Shown here piece by piece: positions 8,043-15,028 of a DNA stretch of 64,000 nucleotides. Origin of the DNA: JAPPLB01 sp965204095 (GTDB taxonomy: Bacteria; Acidobacteriota; Terriglobia; Bryobacterales; UBA6623). Within the stretch, counting starts at the first letter, position 1; every line of letters starts with the position of its first letter. Made by a program: the position numbers and the translations under genes. The notes beneath the pieces are model-generated. The model did no database searches, was not told where the DNA came from, and saw nothing but the letters and a program-made list of their open reading frames with translations. The stretch is from NCBI GenBank assembly GCA_965204095.1, contig OZ241991.1, forward strand, positions 5,518,001 to 5,582,000, read 5' to 3'.

Positions 8043-8377
8043 TCGTTCACGAAGAGATCGTCATGGAAACCCTGCCCGATCCCTTTCCCGATACCTCCTA
8101 CCTGGAGCAGGAAGGGTTCGAGGAACGGCTGCGCCAGGCCAACAACGGCGACTTCGGATTCATGGGCGTCCGTGCATCCTGCACGGTCCTCATCGGCATC
8201 GGCCACAAGGGCCACGTCATCGCCCAGCGTATCGACAGCCCCGGCATCTGGGGCGTCGAGACGGACTCCGATCCCGGCCACGTCCAGGAGCTCTACGAGA
8301 ACGAGCGCAGCATCCTGCTGGCCATGCTCGACGCCATGGGCTGCAAGCGCGCCCGCGGCGCCGATTCCGCCAACTGA
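8039..8377 (+). CDS. hypothetical protein, 112 aa
   Basis: The ATG overlaps the stop of the preceding gene and follows GAAAGGAGC. The protein is acidic (MIVHEEIVMETLPDPFPD, then YLEQEGFEERLRQANNGDFG). It has a hydrophobic core (VRASCTVLIGIGHKGHVIAQ) and ends in a helical segment (YENERSILLAMLDAMG). No family recognised with confidence. It is the last gene of the 7406-8377 unit. Confidence 0.6.
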   Translation: MIVHEEIVMETLPDPFPDTSYLEQEGFEERLRQANNGDFGFMGVRASCTVLIGIGHKGHVIAQRIDSPGIWGVETDSDPGHVQELYENERSILLAMLDAMGCKRARGADSAN

Positions 8378-8397
8378 CGGCTTCCCGCAAGCACCCA

Positions 8398-8435
8398 GGC
8401 CCTGGCGGCATCCAGCCGCTGCCCCAGGGCCTTTT
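8398..8435 (+). terminator. Rho-independent terminator
   Basis: GGCCCTGG and CCAGGGCC pair around an inner CGGC/GCCG, followed by TTTT. It lies 20 nt after the stop of the 8039 gene. It implies that the next leader-tagged gene (8590) needs its own promoter. Confidence 0.75.
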
Positions 8436-8516
8436 CGCGCGCTCGAGCTGCCGCGCTTGAGCGCATTTTCATGCCATCTCAGCTTCCCCGCAGGCAACCA
8501 CCGCCCCCCCTTCGAC

Positions 8517-8565
8517 GGCTGCTCCGCTTTCCGCCAGCTACGGGCGAGCGGAAAGCTCCACCCCC
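8517..8565 (+). promoter_or_regulatory. array leader stem-loop, copy 4
   Basis: Inner arms at 8526-8534 and 8548-8556 are intact. The outer stem is poorly conserved here (GGCT against ACCCCC). It lies 33 nt before the ATG at 8590 and directly downstream of a terminator. Confidence 0.75.
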
Positions 8566-8589
8566 TTACTCGTCAGGAGGATTCCAGCC

Positions 8590-9072
8590 ATGTCGAACAC
8601 GTCCAGCCCGTCCGACGCCGACAGCGTCACGCTGCCCGCAACCCTGTCCGGGCTGCTCGAAGCCGCGGTCCGCGACGCCCGCCGCCTCGATCGGGATATC
8701 TACGCTCCCTACTACGATGAATGGCACCATGCCAGCGACGCCAACTACTGCGAAGTCTGCCTGGCCGGCGGCCTGATGGCCGGCACGCTGCGGCTCTCAC
8801 CCCGAGTGACCGTCTCGCCGCACATGCTCGATCACGAGACGGAAACTAGGCTCGACGCTCTCGACTTCATGCGCTGCGGACTGTGGAAGCAAGCCTTCGA
8901 CCTGATCCACAACCGCGTTGCTTCCCTTGAGATCAGCAACTTGCTGTTCGCCCTTCCAGCACCTTGTCAGGGTAACTTCACCGGCTGGATCGAGTTCGAG
9001 GCCCACCTCGACTCCCTCGAAGAGATGCTTCCCGATCTGCGGGTCATCGACCAGCTCGCCGCGAAGCTCTGA
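8590..9072 (+). CDS. family A array protein (A1)
   Basis: 160 residues. This defines family A, the main paralogous family of the array. Conserved order: an N-terminal helix (TLSGLLEAAVRDARRLD, about 18-34), then W45-H46, then C54-x2-C57 in CEVCLAG, a middle segment ending in a KL/RLDALDFMRCG motif, and a C-terminal block with F/W and HLDSLEEMLPDLR. The fixed W-H and C-x2-C could form a small metal site, but this is inference. It has no signal peptide or membrane helix. I do not know a characterised member. It has its own leader and good Shine-Dalgarno. Confidence 0.8.
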   Translation: MSNTSSPSDADSVTLPATLSGLLEAAVRDARRLDRDIYAPYYDEWHHASDANYCEVCLAGGLMAGTLRLSPRVTVSPHMLDHETETRLDALDFMRCGLWKQAFDLIHNRVASLEISNLLFALPAPCQGNFTGWIEFEAHLDSLEEMLPDLRVIDQLAAKL

Positions 9073-9092
9073 CCGCTGCGCCCCGAGGCGGC

Positions 9093-9141
9093 GGGTTCTC
9101 CGCTTTCCGCCAGGTGCGGGCGAGCGGAAAGCTCCCAACCC
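9093..9141 (+). promoter_or_regulatory. array leader stem-loop, copy 5
   Basis: Arms at 9102-9110 and 9124-9132, outer GGGTT/AACCC. It lies 33 nt before the ATG at 9166 and about 20 nt after the A1 stop. Confidence 0.8.
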
Positions 9142-9165
9142 TTGTCCATCAGGAGGAAGCCCTTC

Positions 9166-9397
9166 ATGTCACTCTCCCTGGAAGTCGATCTGGACCTCGA
9201 TTCACCCGAGCGGAACGAAGACGACGACTCCCCCGAGAAGCCGGTCTGCGAATACTGCCGTAGCGACGAGATCACCTTCGACGCCACCGCGTATTGGAAC
9301 TCCCGGGGATCAGCAGTTCGAGTACGACATTCTCTTCGACGAAGTCTACTGTCCCAACTGCGACGGCAAACAGCGCGTCGAGTGGGTTCCCCTCTAG
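9166..9397 (+). pseudogene. zinc-ribbon protein with a +1 frame break
   Basis: The first frame gives an acidic start (SLEVDLDLDSPERNEDDD) and PVCEYCRSDEITFDATAYW. The second frame continues QQFEYDILFDEVYCPNCDG and ends EWVPL. Joined, this is a standard small zinc-ribbon family (CxxC ... W ... VFD..YC..C). The break lies at CCCGGGG near 9310, where removing one G restores the frame. It may be a recent inactivation, a sequencing error or a slip site. Leader and Shine-Dalgarno are intact. Without the shift, the first frame would read through into the next gene. Confidence 0.65.
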
Positions 9398-9421
9398 CCG
9401 GTTCGCCTCCACTCTCTGACC

Positions 9422-9625
9422 ATGCCGAACCCCGATACAACCATCAGCTTCCCGTGCAGTCCACGGCTCTTCGAGCGCATCGAGGAGGCCAGCCGCCAGC
9501 AAGGCGTCTCCGTCGAAAAGCACGTCGCCCAAGTGGTCGAGGACCACTTCTTCCCGGCCGCCAAGCGGCGCAGGGACTACTACACGCCCCGGTGCTTCTA
9601 CACCTTCGAGATAGACCCCGATTGA
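9422..9625 (+). CDS. ribbon-helix-helix-like protein, 67 aa
   Basis: Begins MPNPDTTISFPCSPRLFE 24 nt after the previous stop. A short strand (TTISFPCS) is followed by two helices (RLFERIEEASRQQG, VSVEKHVAQVVEDHF), the layout of CopG/Arc-type DNA-binding proteins. The tail (RRDYYTPRCFYTFEIDPD) is aromatic. It could be a repressor of the array or a solitary antitoxin. It lacks its own leader and presumably depends on leader copy 5. Confidence 0.55.
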   Translation: MPNPDTTISFPCSPRLFERIEEASRQQGVSVEKHVAQVVEDHFFPAAKRRRDYYTPRCFYTFEIDPD

Positions 9626-9680
9626 GCCCCTTGCTGCTCATCGTCCGCGCTCGCTCGCATCGCGCCGGTCCCCCCTGGCC

Positions 9681-9729
9681 GGGTTCTCCGCTTTCCGCTA
9701 GTCACGGGCGAGCGGAAAGCTCCCGACCC
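9681..9729 (+). promoter_or_regulatory. array leader stem-loop, copy 6
   Basis: Arms at 9690-9698 and 9712-9720. The outer stem is GGGTT against GACCC, keeping pairing through one G-T wobble. It lies 33 nt before the ATG at 9754. Confidence 0.8.
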
Positions 9730-9753
9730 TTACCGCCAGGAGGCAACCTCATC

Positions 9754-10266
9754 ATGCCGTTGAACGACGAACGCCCCGTCAGCGACCTTTCCGGCGACGT
9801 GCATTACGACATTCTCCCCGAAGATTTCAGTCCGATCTTCGATTCCATGGCCGATTTCCTCAGCGCCGCCATCGCCGACGCCCGCGGCCTCGACCGCAAC
9901 CGCTACCTGCCTTGCTCGGAGGAATGGCACACCACGCTTCCCGACCAGCCCTGCCTGGTCTGCCTGGCCGGCGCCTTCATCGCCGGCACGCTGGAGTTCC
10001 TGCCCTCGTTCGACGTTCGCCCCTCGATGTTCACCCACCAGATGCACGACAAGCTCTTTGCCCTCGACGCCATGCGCTGCGGCGAGTGGGGCTACGCCTT
10101 CACCAAGTTCTATTCCGACCGGCCCAGCCTCTCCATCGAGCTCGCCCTGAGCGATCTTCCCGAACCGCTGCACGACGACTTCGATTCCTGGGAAGAGTTC
10201 GACCTTCACCTGGCTTCCCTCGAAGCGATCGTCCCCGAGCTGCGCGAGATCGAGAAGCTCGACTAG
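9754..10266 (+). CDS. family A array protein (A2)
   Basis: 170 residues. Family A signature is present: FLSAAIADARGLDRNRY, EEWH, CLVCLAGAFIAGTL, KLFALDAMRCGEWGYAF and HLASLEAIVPELREIE at the C-terminus. The N-terminus is about 15 residues longer than in A1 and acidic (MPLNDERPVSDLSGDVHYD). The start follows CCAGGAGGC. It is a single gene behind leader copy 6. Confidence 0.8.
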   Translation: MPLNDERPVSDLSGDVHYDILPEDFSPIFDSMADFLSAAIADARGLDRNRYLPCSEEWHTTLPDQPCLVCLAGAFIAGTLEFLPSFDVRPSMFTHQMHDKLFALDAMRCGEWGYAFTKFYSDRPSLSIELALSDLPEPLHDDFDSWEEFDLHLASLEAIVPELREIEKLD

Positions 10267-10298
10267 CCTTCAACTCCCATCCCGCAACCCCATGGGCC

Positions 10299-10348
10299 GG
10301 GTTCTCCGCTTTCCGCCAGTCGTCGGCGAGCGGAAAGCTCCCCAACCC
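10299..10348 (+). promoter_or_regulatory. array leader stem-loop, copy 7
   Basis: Arms at 10308-10316 and 10330-10338, outer GGGTT/AACCC. It lies 34 nt before the ATG of the first family B gene. Confidence 0.8.
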
Positions 10349-10372
10349 TCACTCCAAGGAGATCACTTCATC

Positions 10373-11014
10373 ATGTACGGCGCCGCACACGACCGATGGA
10401 AGATCGACACCCGCGACGATCTCGAAGCCCTCATCAACAACGATCAGCCCGTTTCCCATGAACAGGATTCCGTAGCCTGGCATGTCAAGCAGGCCGGCCA
10501 CCTGGCGCGGCGCGAGTTCGATCGGATCGACCTTCCCACGCTCATCGACGTGCTCACCGACACCGCCAACAAGAAGTTGTTTCACGCCCGCAGCCGCTGC
10601 TGCGACATCATCGAGACGCTGCTCGTTCTCTGCTACGCTCCGGAAGCCGGCAACGACACGCGCACCGACTGGAAGCGCGATCTCAGCTGCAGCCGCATCC
10701 AGTTCTCGAAGATTCTCGGCCGCAGCCCCTCGCTGCGGCGCTTTCTCCGCCCCATGCTCGCCTACGGCTGGTTTGTCGGCCGCATGAACGCCGCCATGCA
10801 ACTCAGCGCCGGACACTACCTGCCGATCGAGATTCGTCAGGAAGTGCTGCAGTCCGAGCGCCTGTCGGGCGACTGGATCGAACGGCTGCCGGCGCAGTGC
10901 CCCTGGAGCCCGGTTGACATTCTCGGCTACGGCGCCGCCGACCCGCACGCCGTTCTCAACGATTCCTACTCGCTGCCCTTCGAGGGACCGAAGGCCGCAC
11001 CGCCTGCCCGCTGA
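10373..11014 (+). CDS. family B (DUF29-like) array protein (B1)
   Basis: 213 residues. Order of blocks: SVAWHVKQAGHLARREFDRI (about 43-62), a helix with DVLTDTANKKLF, an LLVLCYAPEAG segment, then RSPSLRRFLRPMLAYGW and, near the C-terminus, LPAQCPWSPVDILGY. These correspond in order to DUF29 features (W..QA..LR.G.FD.LDL, NPSLRP.L, FPE.CPW..EE.L), but the protein is diverged and longer. DUF29 proteins have no established function. No membrane or catalytic motif is seen. The start follows CAAGGAGAT and leader copy 7. Confidence 0.7.
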   Translation: MYGAAHDRWKIDTRDDLEALINNDQPVSHEQDSVAWHVKQAGHLARREFDRIDLPTLIDVLTDTANKKLFHARSRCCDIIETLLVLCYAPEAGNDTRTDWKRDLSCSRIQFSKILGRSPSLRRFLRPMLAYGWFVGRMNAAMQLSAGHYLPIEIRQEVLQSERLSGDWIERLPAQCPWSPVDILGYGAADPHAVLNDSYSLPFEGPKAAPPAR

Positions 11015-11054
11015 TGCGGTCACTCCGCGGTCTCGCCCTTGCCCCCGCGGGATC

Positions 11055-11103
11055 GGGTGCTCCGCTTTCCGCCGAACCGTGGTGAGCGGAAAGCTCCCAA
11101 CCC
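11055..11103 (+). promoter_or_regulatory. array leader stem-loop, copy 8
   Basis: Arms at 11064-11072 and 11086-11094. The outer stem GGGTG/AACCC has one mismatch. It lies 32 nt before the ATG at 11127. Confidence 0.8.
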
Positions 11104-11126
11104 TTGCCTCCAGGAGGATTCCTCGC

Positions 11127-11654
11127 ATGACCGACACAGTCATTCACGCCTCGCATGAGGACAACATCGACTCCAAGCCCTATTCTCTCGACTTGCTGCC
11201 CCACACCCTTGCCGATCTTCTCGCGACGGCCATCGGCGATGCCCGTCAGCTCGATTGGAATACCTACCACCCCACTTCCGTGCGCTGGCACTGGCCTTCC
11301 GAGCAAGGCCCTTGCCATGTCTGCCTGGCCGGCAGCATTCTCGCTCGCGCTTTCCCCTCTTCGCCGCACCGCTTTTTGATGCCCTGGATGTTCTCTCTCG
11401 ACACGGACAGAAAGCTCTACGCCATCAACCACGTTCGCTGCGGCCGTTGGCTGGATGCATACGAAATGCTCCATGAATTGCCGACGCCCCGCAATATCGG
11501 CAAGCAGCTTCGCTCCCTTCCGAATCCTTCCTCTCCCGATTACGAAGGCTGGAACCAGTTTCATGCCCACCTGGATTCGCTCGAATCCATCATCCCCCGT
11601 TTGCGCGAGATCGAACAAGAGGACCGCCGCCTCTCGTCCGTCATCGACCGTTAG
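11127..11654 (+). CDS. family A array protein (A3)
   Basis: 175 residues. Signature: LLPHTLADLLATAIGDARQLD, RWHW, CHVCLAGSILARAF, PWMFSLDTDRKLYAINHVRCG, AHLDSLESIIPRLREIE. The N-terminus (MTDTVIHASHEDN) resembles those of A5, A6 and B4, which also begin MTDT, so the start-proximal DNA has been shared between genes of different families. The Shine-Dalgarno is CAGGAGGAT. Confidence 0.8.
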   Translation: MTDTVIHASHEDNIDSKPYSLDLLPHTLADLLATAIGDARQLDWNTYHPTSVRWHWPSEQGPCHVCLAGSILARAFPSSPHRFLMPWMFSLDTDRKLYAINHVRCGRWLDAYEMLHELPTPRNIGKQLRSLPNPSSPDYEGWNQFHAHLDSLESIIPRLREIEQEDRRLSSVIDR

Positions 11655-11659
11655 CAGGC

Positions 11660-11708
11660 GGGTGCTCCGCTTTCCGCCAGACCGTGGCGAGCGGAAAGCT
11701 CCCCACCC
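11660..11708 (+). promoter_or_regulatory. array leader stem-loop, copy 9
   Basis: Arms at 11669-11677 and 11691-11699. The outer stem is GGGTG against CACCC, a compensated change relative to GGGTT/AACCC. It overlaps the region only 5 nt after the A3 stop. Confidence 0.8.
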
Positions 11709-11735
11709 TTACCTCCAGGAGGCCCACTTCACATC

Positions 11736-12353
11736 ATGTCCCGTCAACCCCACTCCCATCTCTCCCTCGATACCCTCGACCTCAACATCTGGGAGCGCGC
11801 CACCAAGCCGCTCATCCAGCAGCTCACCCAGTCCGACCAGGAAGACCTTTCGAACTCCGACGTTTTCGCCTGGATGCTGCAGCAGGCCGGCCGCCTGCAG
11901 CGCGGCGAGATCGACAAGGCCGAGATCAACGTCATCATCGCCATCTTCATGGACCAGGCCCTCGGCCTGCTCCGCGAAGGCCGCTTCCACTTGCGCGAAG
12001 TGATGAAAACCCTTCTGATCCTCTGTTCTTCTCCGACCGTCAACCCCCGCCAGCGGCCGAGCTTGCTCGACGATCTTCGCAACCAGCGCTTCATGATCCA
12101 GTCGCTGCTTCGCGACAACCCCTCGATCACGTTGTTCCTCCGCGACATGATCCGCTTCGCCTGGCAAGGCGCGCGCAGCGGCGCGGTTCACACCCTCTCG
12201 ATGCGTTACCGCAACGTCAATTGGCAACGGCAGATCCCTGACGACTGCCCCTGGAGCGCCGCCGAGATCCTCGCCTACGATCCCTTCGACAACAACGACT
12301 ACCTCGTTCACTCCAAGTCGATTCCCTCGACCCGCTTCGCGCCTCCGTCCTGA
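11736..12353 (+). CDS. family B (DUF29-like) array protein (B2)
   Basis: 205 residues. Contains VFAWMLQQAGRLQRGEIDKA, LRDNPSITLFLRDMIRFAW and, near the C-terminus, IPDDCPWSAAEILAYDP, the three landmark blocks of the family. The N-terminus (SLDTLDLNIWERATKPLIQ) aligns with B3 and B4 through the W..ATxPLI pattern. Soluble and mixed-charge. The SD is CCAGGAGGC. Confidence 0.7.
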   Translation: MSRQPHSHLSLDTLDLNIWERATKPLIQQLTQSDQEDLSNSDVFAWMLQQAGRLQRGEIDKAEINVIIAIFMDQALGLLREGRFHLREVMKTLLILCSSPTVNPRQRPSLLDDLRNQRFMIQSLLRDNPSITLFLRDMIRFAWQGARSGAVHTLSMRYRNVNWQRQIPDDCPWSAAEILAYDPFDNNDYLVHSKSIPSTRFAPPS

Positions 12354-12365
12354 CCCTCCTGATGC

Positions 12366-12415
12366 GGGTTCTCCGCTTTCCGCCAATCGCACGGTGAGCG
12401 GAAAGCTCCCAACCC
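12366..12415 (+). promoter_or_regulatory. array leader stem-loop, copy 10
   Basis: Arms at 12375-12383 and 12398-12406 with a 14-nt loop, outer GGGTT/AACCC. It lies 34 nt before the ATG at 12441. Confidence 0.8.
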
Positions 12416-12440
12416 TTACACCACGGAGGATTCCTTCCCC

Positions 12441-13088
12441 ATGTCCCAGCACGACAAAGAGCCCCTCTTGCCCCGCCGGCAGTGGAAGAACGACACCGAT
12501 CCCCTGATCGAAAGGCTCATCGACAGCAACAACCGCAACCTCCAGGGCTGCGACCTGATGGGCTGGCTTCTGCACGTCGTCGGCCGGCTGCAGAGCGGCC
12601 GCTACGACCGCCGCGACCTGGACAGCATCATCAGCAGCTTCCTGCGGCAGGTCGACGGCCTTCTCGCGAAAGGCCGGTCCCACTGCCGCATCGCGATCAA
12701 GTCGCTGTTGTTGCTGCGCTACGCGCCGGCTGCCGGCTCGAGGACCCGCAGCCAGTGGAAAGACGCCCTGGCGTACAACCGCGTCGAGCTCGAAACCCTG
12801 TTGCGCAACAGCCCCTCGATGAAGCCCTTTGTCCACGCCATGATCCGCTACGCCTGGCGCAGCGCTCGCTCCGAAGCCTGGATCGTGCTCACCACCGGAC
12901 ACTACATCGACGACGAGCTGCGCGACCGGGTGCTTGCCGAACAGAAACAGCACGGTAATTGGAACCAGCGGCTTCCGCAGGACTGTCCCTGGGACGCGGA
13001 GCAGATCATCGGCTTCCGCCTCGTTCACCCCATCGTGCTCGCCGACTCGCGCCGGCTGCCCTTCGACGAGCCCCACCACAACGCCTAG
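12441..13088 (+). CDS. family B (DUF29-like) array protein (B3)
   Basis: 215 residues. Blocks: DLMGWLLHVVGRLQSGRYD, LLRNSPSMKPFVHAMIRYAW, and LPQDCPWDAEQIIGF at the C-terminus. A segment KSLLLLRYAPAAGSRTR matches the B1/B2/B4 equivalent. It is basic in the middle and has no membrane helix. It immediately follows B2 with an intervening leader, so two family B genes are adjacent here. Confidence 0.7.
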   Translation: MSQHDKEPLLPRRQWKNDTDPLIERLIDSNNRNLQGCDLMGWLLHVVGRLQSGRYDRRDLDSIISSFLRQVDGLLAKGRSHCRIAIKSLLLLRYAPAAGSRTRSQWKDALAYNRVELETLLRNSPSMKPFVHAMIRYAWRSARSEAWIVLTTGHYIDDELRDRVLAEQKQHGNWNQRLPQDCPWDAEQIIGFRLVHPIVLADSRRLPFDEPHHNA

Positions 13089-13128
13089 AGAGTCCGCCTC
13101 CAGCGGCCGTTACGCTGCCTCCGGCCGC

Positions 13129-13176
13129 GGGTTCTCCGCTTTCCGCCATGCACAGCGAGCGGAAAGCTCCCAACCC
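13129..13176 (+). promoter_or_regulatory. array leader stem-loop, copy 11
   Basis: Arms at 13138-13146 and 13159-13167 with a 12-nt loop, outer GGGTT/AACCC. It lies 33 nt before the ATG at 13201. Confidence 0.8.
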
Positions 13177-13200
13177 TTACCTCCAGGAGGAAACCACGCG

Positions 13201-13707
13201 ATGACCGCCAAAATCCCGAAGCTGCTAACCCCCTTCCACGTGAAGGATTCCCGAGTAACGCCCGAATTGCCCGACACCCTGGCCGAGCTTCTCACCCTCG
13301 CCATCGCCGACGCCCGCGGCCTCGATCCCGGCTCCTACCGCCCCGTCAGCTCTTGCTGGCACGGCGCCGTCTCGCATGGCCCCTGCAAGGTCTGTCTGGC
13401 CGGCAGCGTCATGGCCGGCAGCTTGCGCTGCTCGCCCGATGACAGCTTCCTGCCCTGGATGTTCTCTCCCGCCACGTACAACAAGCTGAAGGCCCTCGAC
13501 GACATGCGCACCGGCAATTGGCTGCAGGCGTTCTGCCGCGTCCACAATCGCAGGCCGGTCCTCTCTGCCAGGAACCGCCTCATGAGCCTGCCGTTCCCCG
13601 CCTTCTCCGGATTCATGGACTGGAAACAGTTCAACGCCCACCTGGATTCGCTCGAAGCCATCATTCCCGACCTTCGAGAGATCGAACACCTGGCCGTCAC
13701 GGCGTAA
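13201..13707 (+). CDS. family A array protein (A4)
   Basis: 168 residues. Signature: LPDTLAELLTLAIADARGLD, CWHG, CKVCLAGSVMAGSLRCSP, PWMFSPATYNKLKALDDMR, AHLDSLEAIIPDLREIE. The SD is CCAGGAGGA. It is a typical full-length member and a good reference sequence for family searches. Confidence 0.82.
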   Translation: MTAKIPKLLTPFHVKDSRVTPELPDTLAELLTLAIADARGLDPGSYRPVSSCWHGAVSHGPCKVCLAGSVMAGSLRCSPDDSFLPWMFSPATYNKLKALDDMRTGNWLQAFCRVHNRRPVLSARNRLMSLPFPAFSGFMDWKQFNAHLDSLEAIIPDLREIEHLAVTA

Positions 13708-13733
13708 TCGCACACGCCCACTCCACGATCTGC

Positions 13734-13786
13734 GGATGGTCCGCTTTCCGCCGGGTTCATGCGAGCGGAAAGCTCCCCACCCATCC
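13734..13786 (+). promoter_or_regulatory. array leader stem-loop, copy 12
   Basis: Inner arms at 13743-13751 and 13765-13773. The outer stem has moved: GGATGG (13734-13739) can pair with CCATCC (13781-13786). It lies 34 nt before the ATG of A5. Confidence 0.8.
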
Positions 13787-13807
13787 ATCCCGGAGGATTC
13801 CTTCATC

Positions 13808-14317
13808 ATGACCGACACTCCCGTTCCCAACGTTGCCCGTCACGTCTCGAATGACGAGCTCATCATGCAGGACTTGCTGCCCGACACCCTGTACGAGCTG
13901 CTGGCGGCCGCCATCAACGACGCCCGCCAGCTCGACCCGCAGTCCTACTACCCCTCCAGCATGCGCTGGCACTACTCCCCCACGGGAGGCCCTTGCGAAG
14001 TCTGCCTGGCCGGCAGCCTCATCGCACGCACCTACCGCAGCTCCCGCAGCCTCGACATCCTGCCGTCGATGTTCTCCTTCGCCATCTACCGCAAGCTCTG
14101 CGCCATCGACAACATGCGAAGAGGGAAGTGGCTTAACGCCTACCTGACGCTCTACGAAACCCCGGCTCCCCTGGCGATCGAGGACCGGCTGTTGGGCCTT
14201 CCAAGGCCGACGCACGTCGATTTCAAAGGCTGGCTGCAGTTCAATGCCCACCTGGACTCGCTGGAGCCCATCATGTACGAGCTGCGCGCGATCGAGCTCG
14301 ACGCCAGCAAGGCGTGA
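13808..14317 (+). CDS. family A array protein (A5), tandem duplicate of A6
   Basis: 169 residues. Signature: LLPDTLYELLAAAINDARQLD, RWHY, CEVCLAGSLIARTYRSS, MFSFAIYRKLCAIDNMRRG, AHLDSLEPIMYELRAIE. Nucleotide and protein sequence are very close to the next gene, including leader and trailing spacer, so the two arose by a recent tandem duplication of a roughly 600-bp unit. Confidence 0.82.
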   Translation: MTDTPVPNVARHVSNDELIMQDLLPDTLYELLAAAINDARQLDPQSYYPSSMRWHYSPTGGPCEVCLAGSLIARTYRSSRSLDILPSMFSFAIYRKLCAIDNMRRGKWLNAYLTLYETPAPLAIEDRLLGLPRPTHVDFKGWLQFNAHLDSLEPIMYELRAIELDASKA

Positions 14318-14344
14318 TCGCTCACGCTGACCCCATCCTTCGGC

Positions 14345-14393
14345 GGGTTGTCCGCTTTCCGCCGGGTTCGTGCGAGCGGAAAGCTCCCCACCC
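14345..14393 (+). promoter_or_regulatory. array leader stem-loop, copy 13
   Basis: Arms at 14354-14362 and 14376-14384. The outer stem GGGTTG/CCACCC has one mismatch. It lies 34 nt before the ATG at 14419. Confidence 0.8.
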
Positions 14394-14418
14394 ATCCATC
14401 CCGGAGGATTCCTTCATC

Positions 14419-14928
14419 ATGACCGACACTCCCGTTCCCAACGTCACCCAGCACGTCTTCAATGACGAGCCCATCACCCAGGACTTGCTGCCCGGCACCC
14501 TTTCCGGACTGCTCGCGGCCGCCATCGACGATGCCCGCCGGCTCGACCGCGATTGCTACCGCCCCGCCAGCTTCCGCTGGCACTGCCCCGTCGAAGAAGG
14601 CCCTTGCGAAGTCTGCCTGGCCGGCAGCGTCATCGCACGCACCTACCGCAGCTCCCGAAGCCTCGCCATTCTGCCGTCAATGTTCTCCTTCGCCATCTAC
14701 CGCAAGCTCTACGCTCTCGAAAACATGCGTTGCGGAGAATGGCTCAACGCCTACCTGACGCTCTACGAGACCCCGGCTCCCCTGGCGATCGAGGACCGCC
14801 TGCTTCTCCTTCCGATGCCCGCGCACAGCGAGTTCGACAACTGGCCCGAATTCGACGCCCACCTGGACTCGCTGGAGCCCGTCGTCGGCGAGCTGCGCGC
14901 GATCGAGCGCGACGCCAGGAAGGCGTGA
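14419..14928 (+). CDS. family A array protein (A6), tandem duplicate of A5
   Basis: 169 residues with the same MTDTPVPNV start as A5 and the same length. Differences cluster in the N-terminal third (LLPGTLSGLLAAAIDDARRLD, RWHCPVEEG) and near the C-terminus (AHLDSLEPVVGELRAIERDA). Core CEVCLAGSVIARTYRSS is identical in character. Divergence in patches suggests selection or gene conversion after duplication. Confidence 0.82.
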   Translation: MTDTPVPNVTQHVFNDEPITQDLLPGTLSGLLAAAIDDARRLDRDCYRPASFRWHCPVEEGPCEVCLAGSVIARTYRSSRSLAILPSMFSFAIYRKLYALENMRCGEWLNAYLTLYETPAPLAIEDRLLLLPMPAHSEFDNWPEFDAHLDSLEPVVGELRAIERDARKA

Positions 14929-14954
14929 TCGCTCACGCTGACCCATCCTTCGGC

Positions 14955-15003
14955 GGGTGGTCCGCTTTCCGCCGGGTTGAAGCGAGCGGAAAGCTCCCCA
15001 CCC
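14955..15003 (+). promoter_or_regulatory. array leader stem-loop, copy 14
   Basis: Arms at 14964-14972 and 14986-14994. The outer stem GGGTGG/CCACCC is fully paired, a second compensated variant. It lies 34 nt before the ATG at 15029. Confidence 0.8.
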
Positions 15004-15028
15004 TTACCTCCCGGAGGATTCCTTCACC

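Noticed and set aside
9142..10266. Single 374-codon protein covering the zinc-ribbon gene and A2
   Set aside because: The middle is out-of-frame shadow of the true zinc-ribbon end, the RHH gene and the leader. A2 has its own leader, Shine-Dalgarno and start.
11709..13079. 456-codon minus-strand frame across B2 and B3
   Set aside because: Gly/Val-rich antisense frame covering two well-supported plus-strand genes and a leader.
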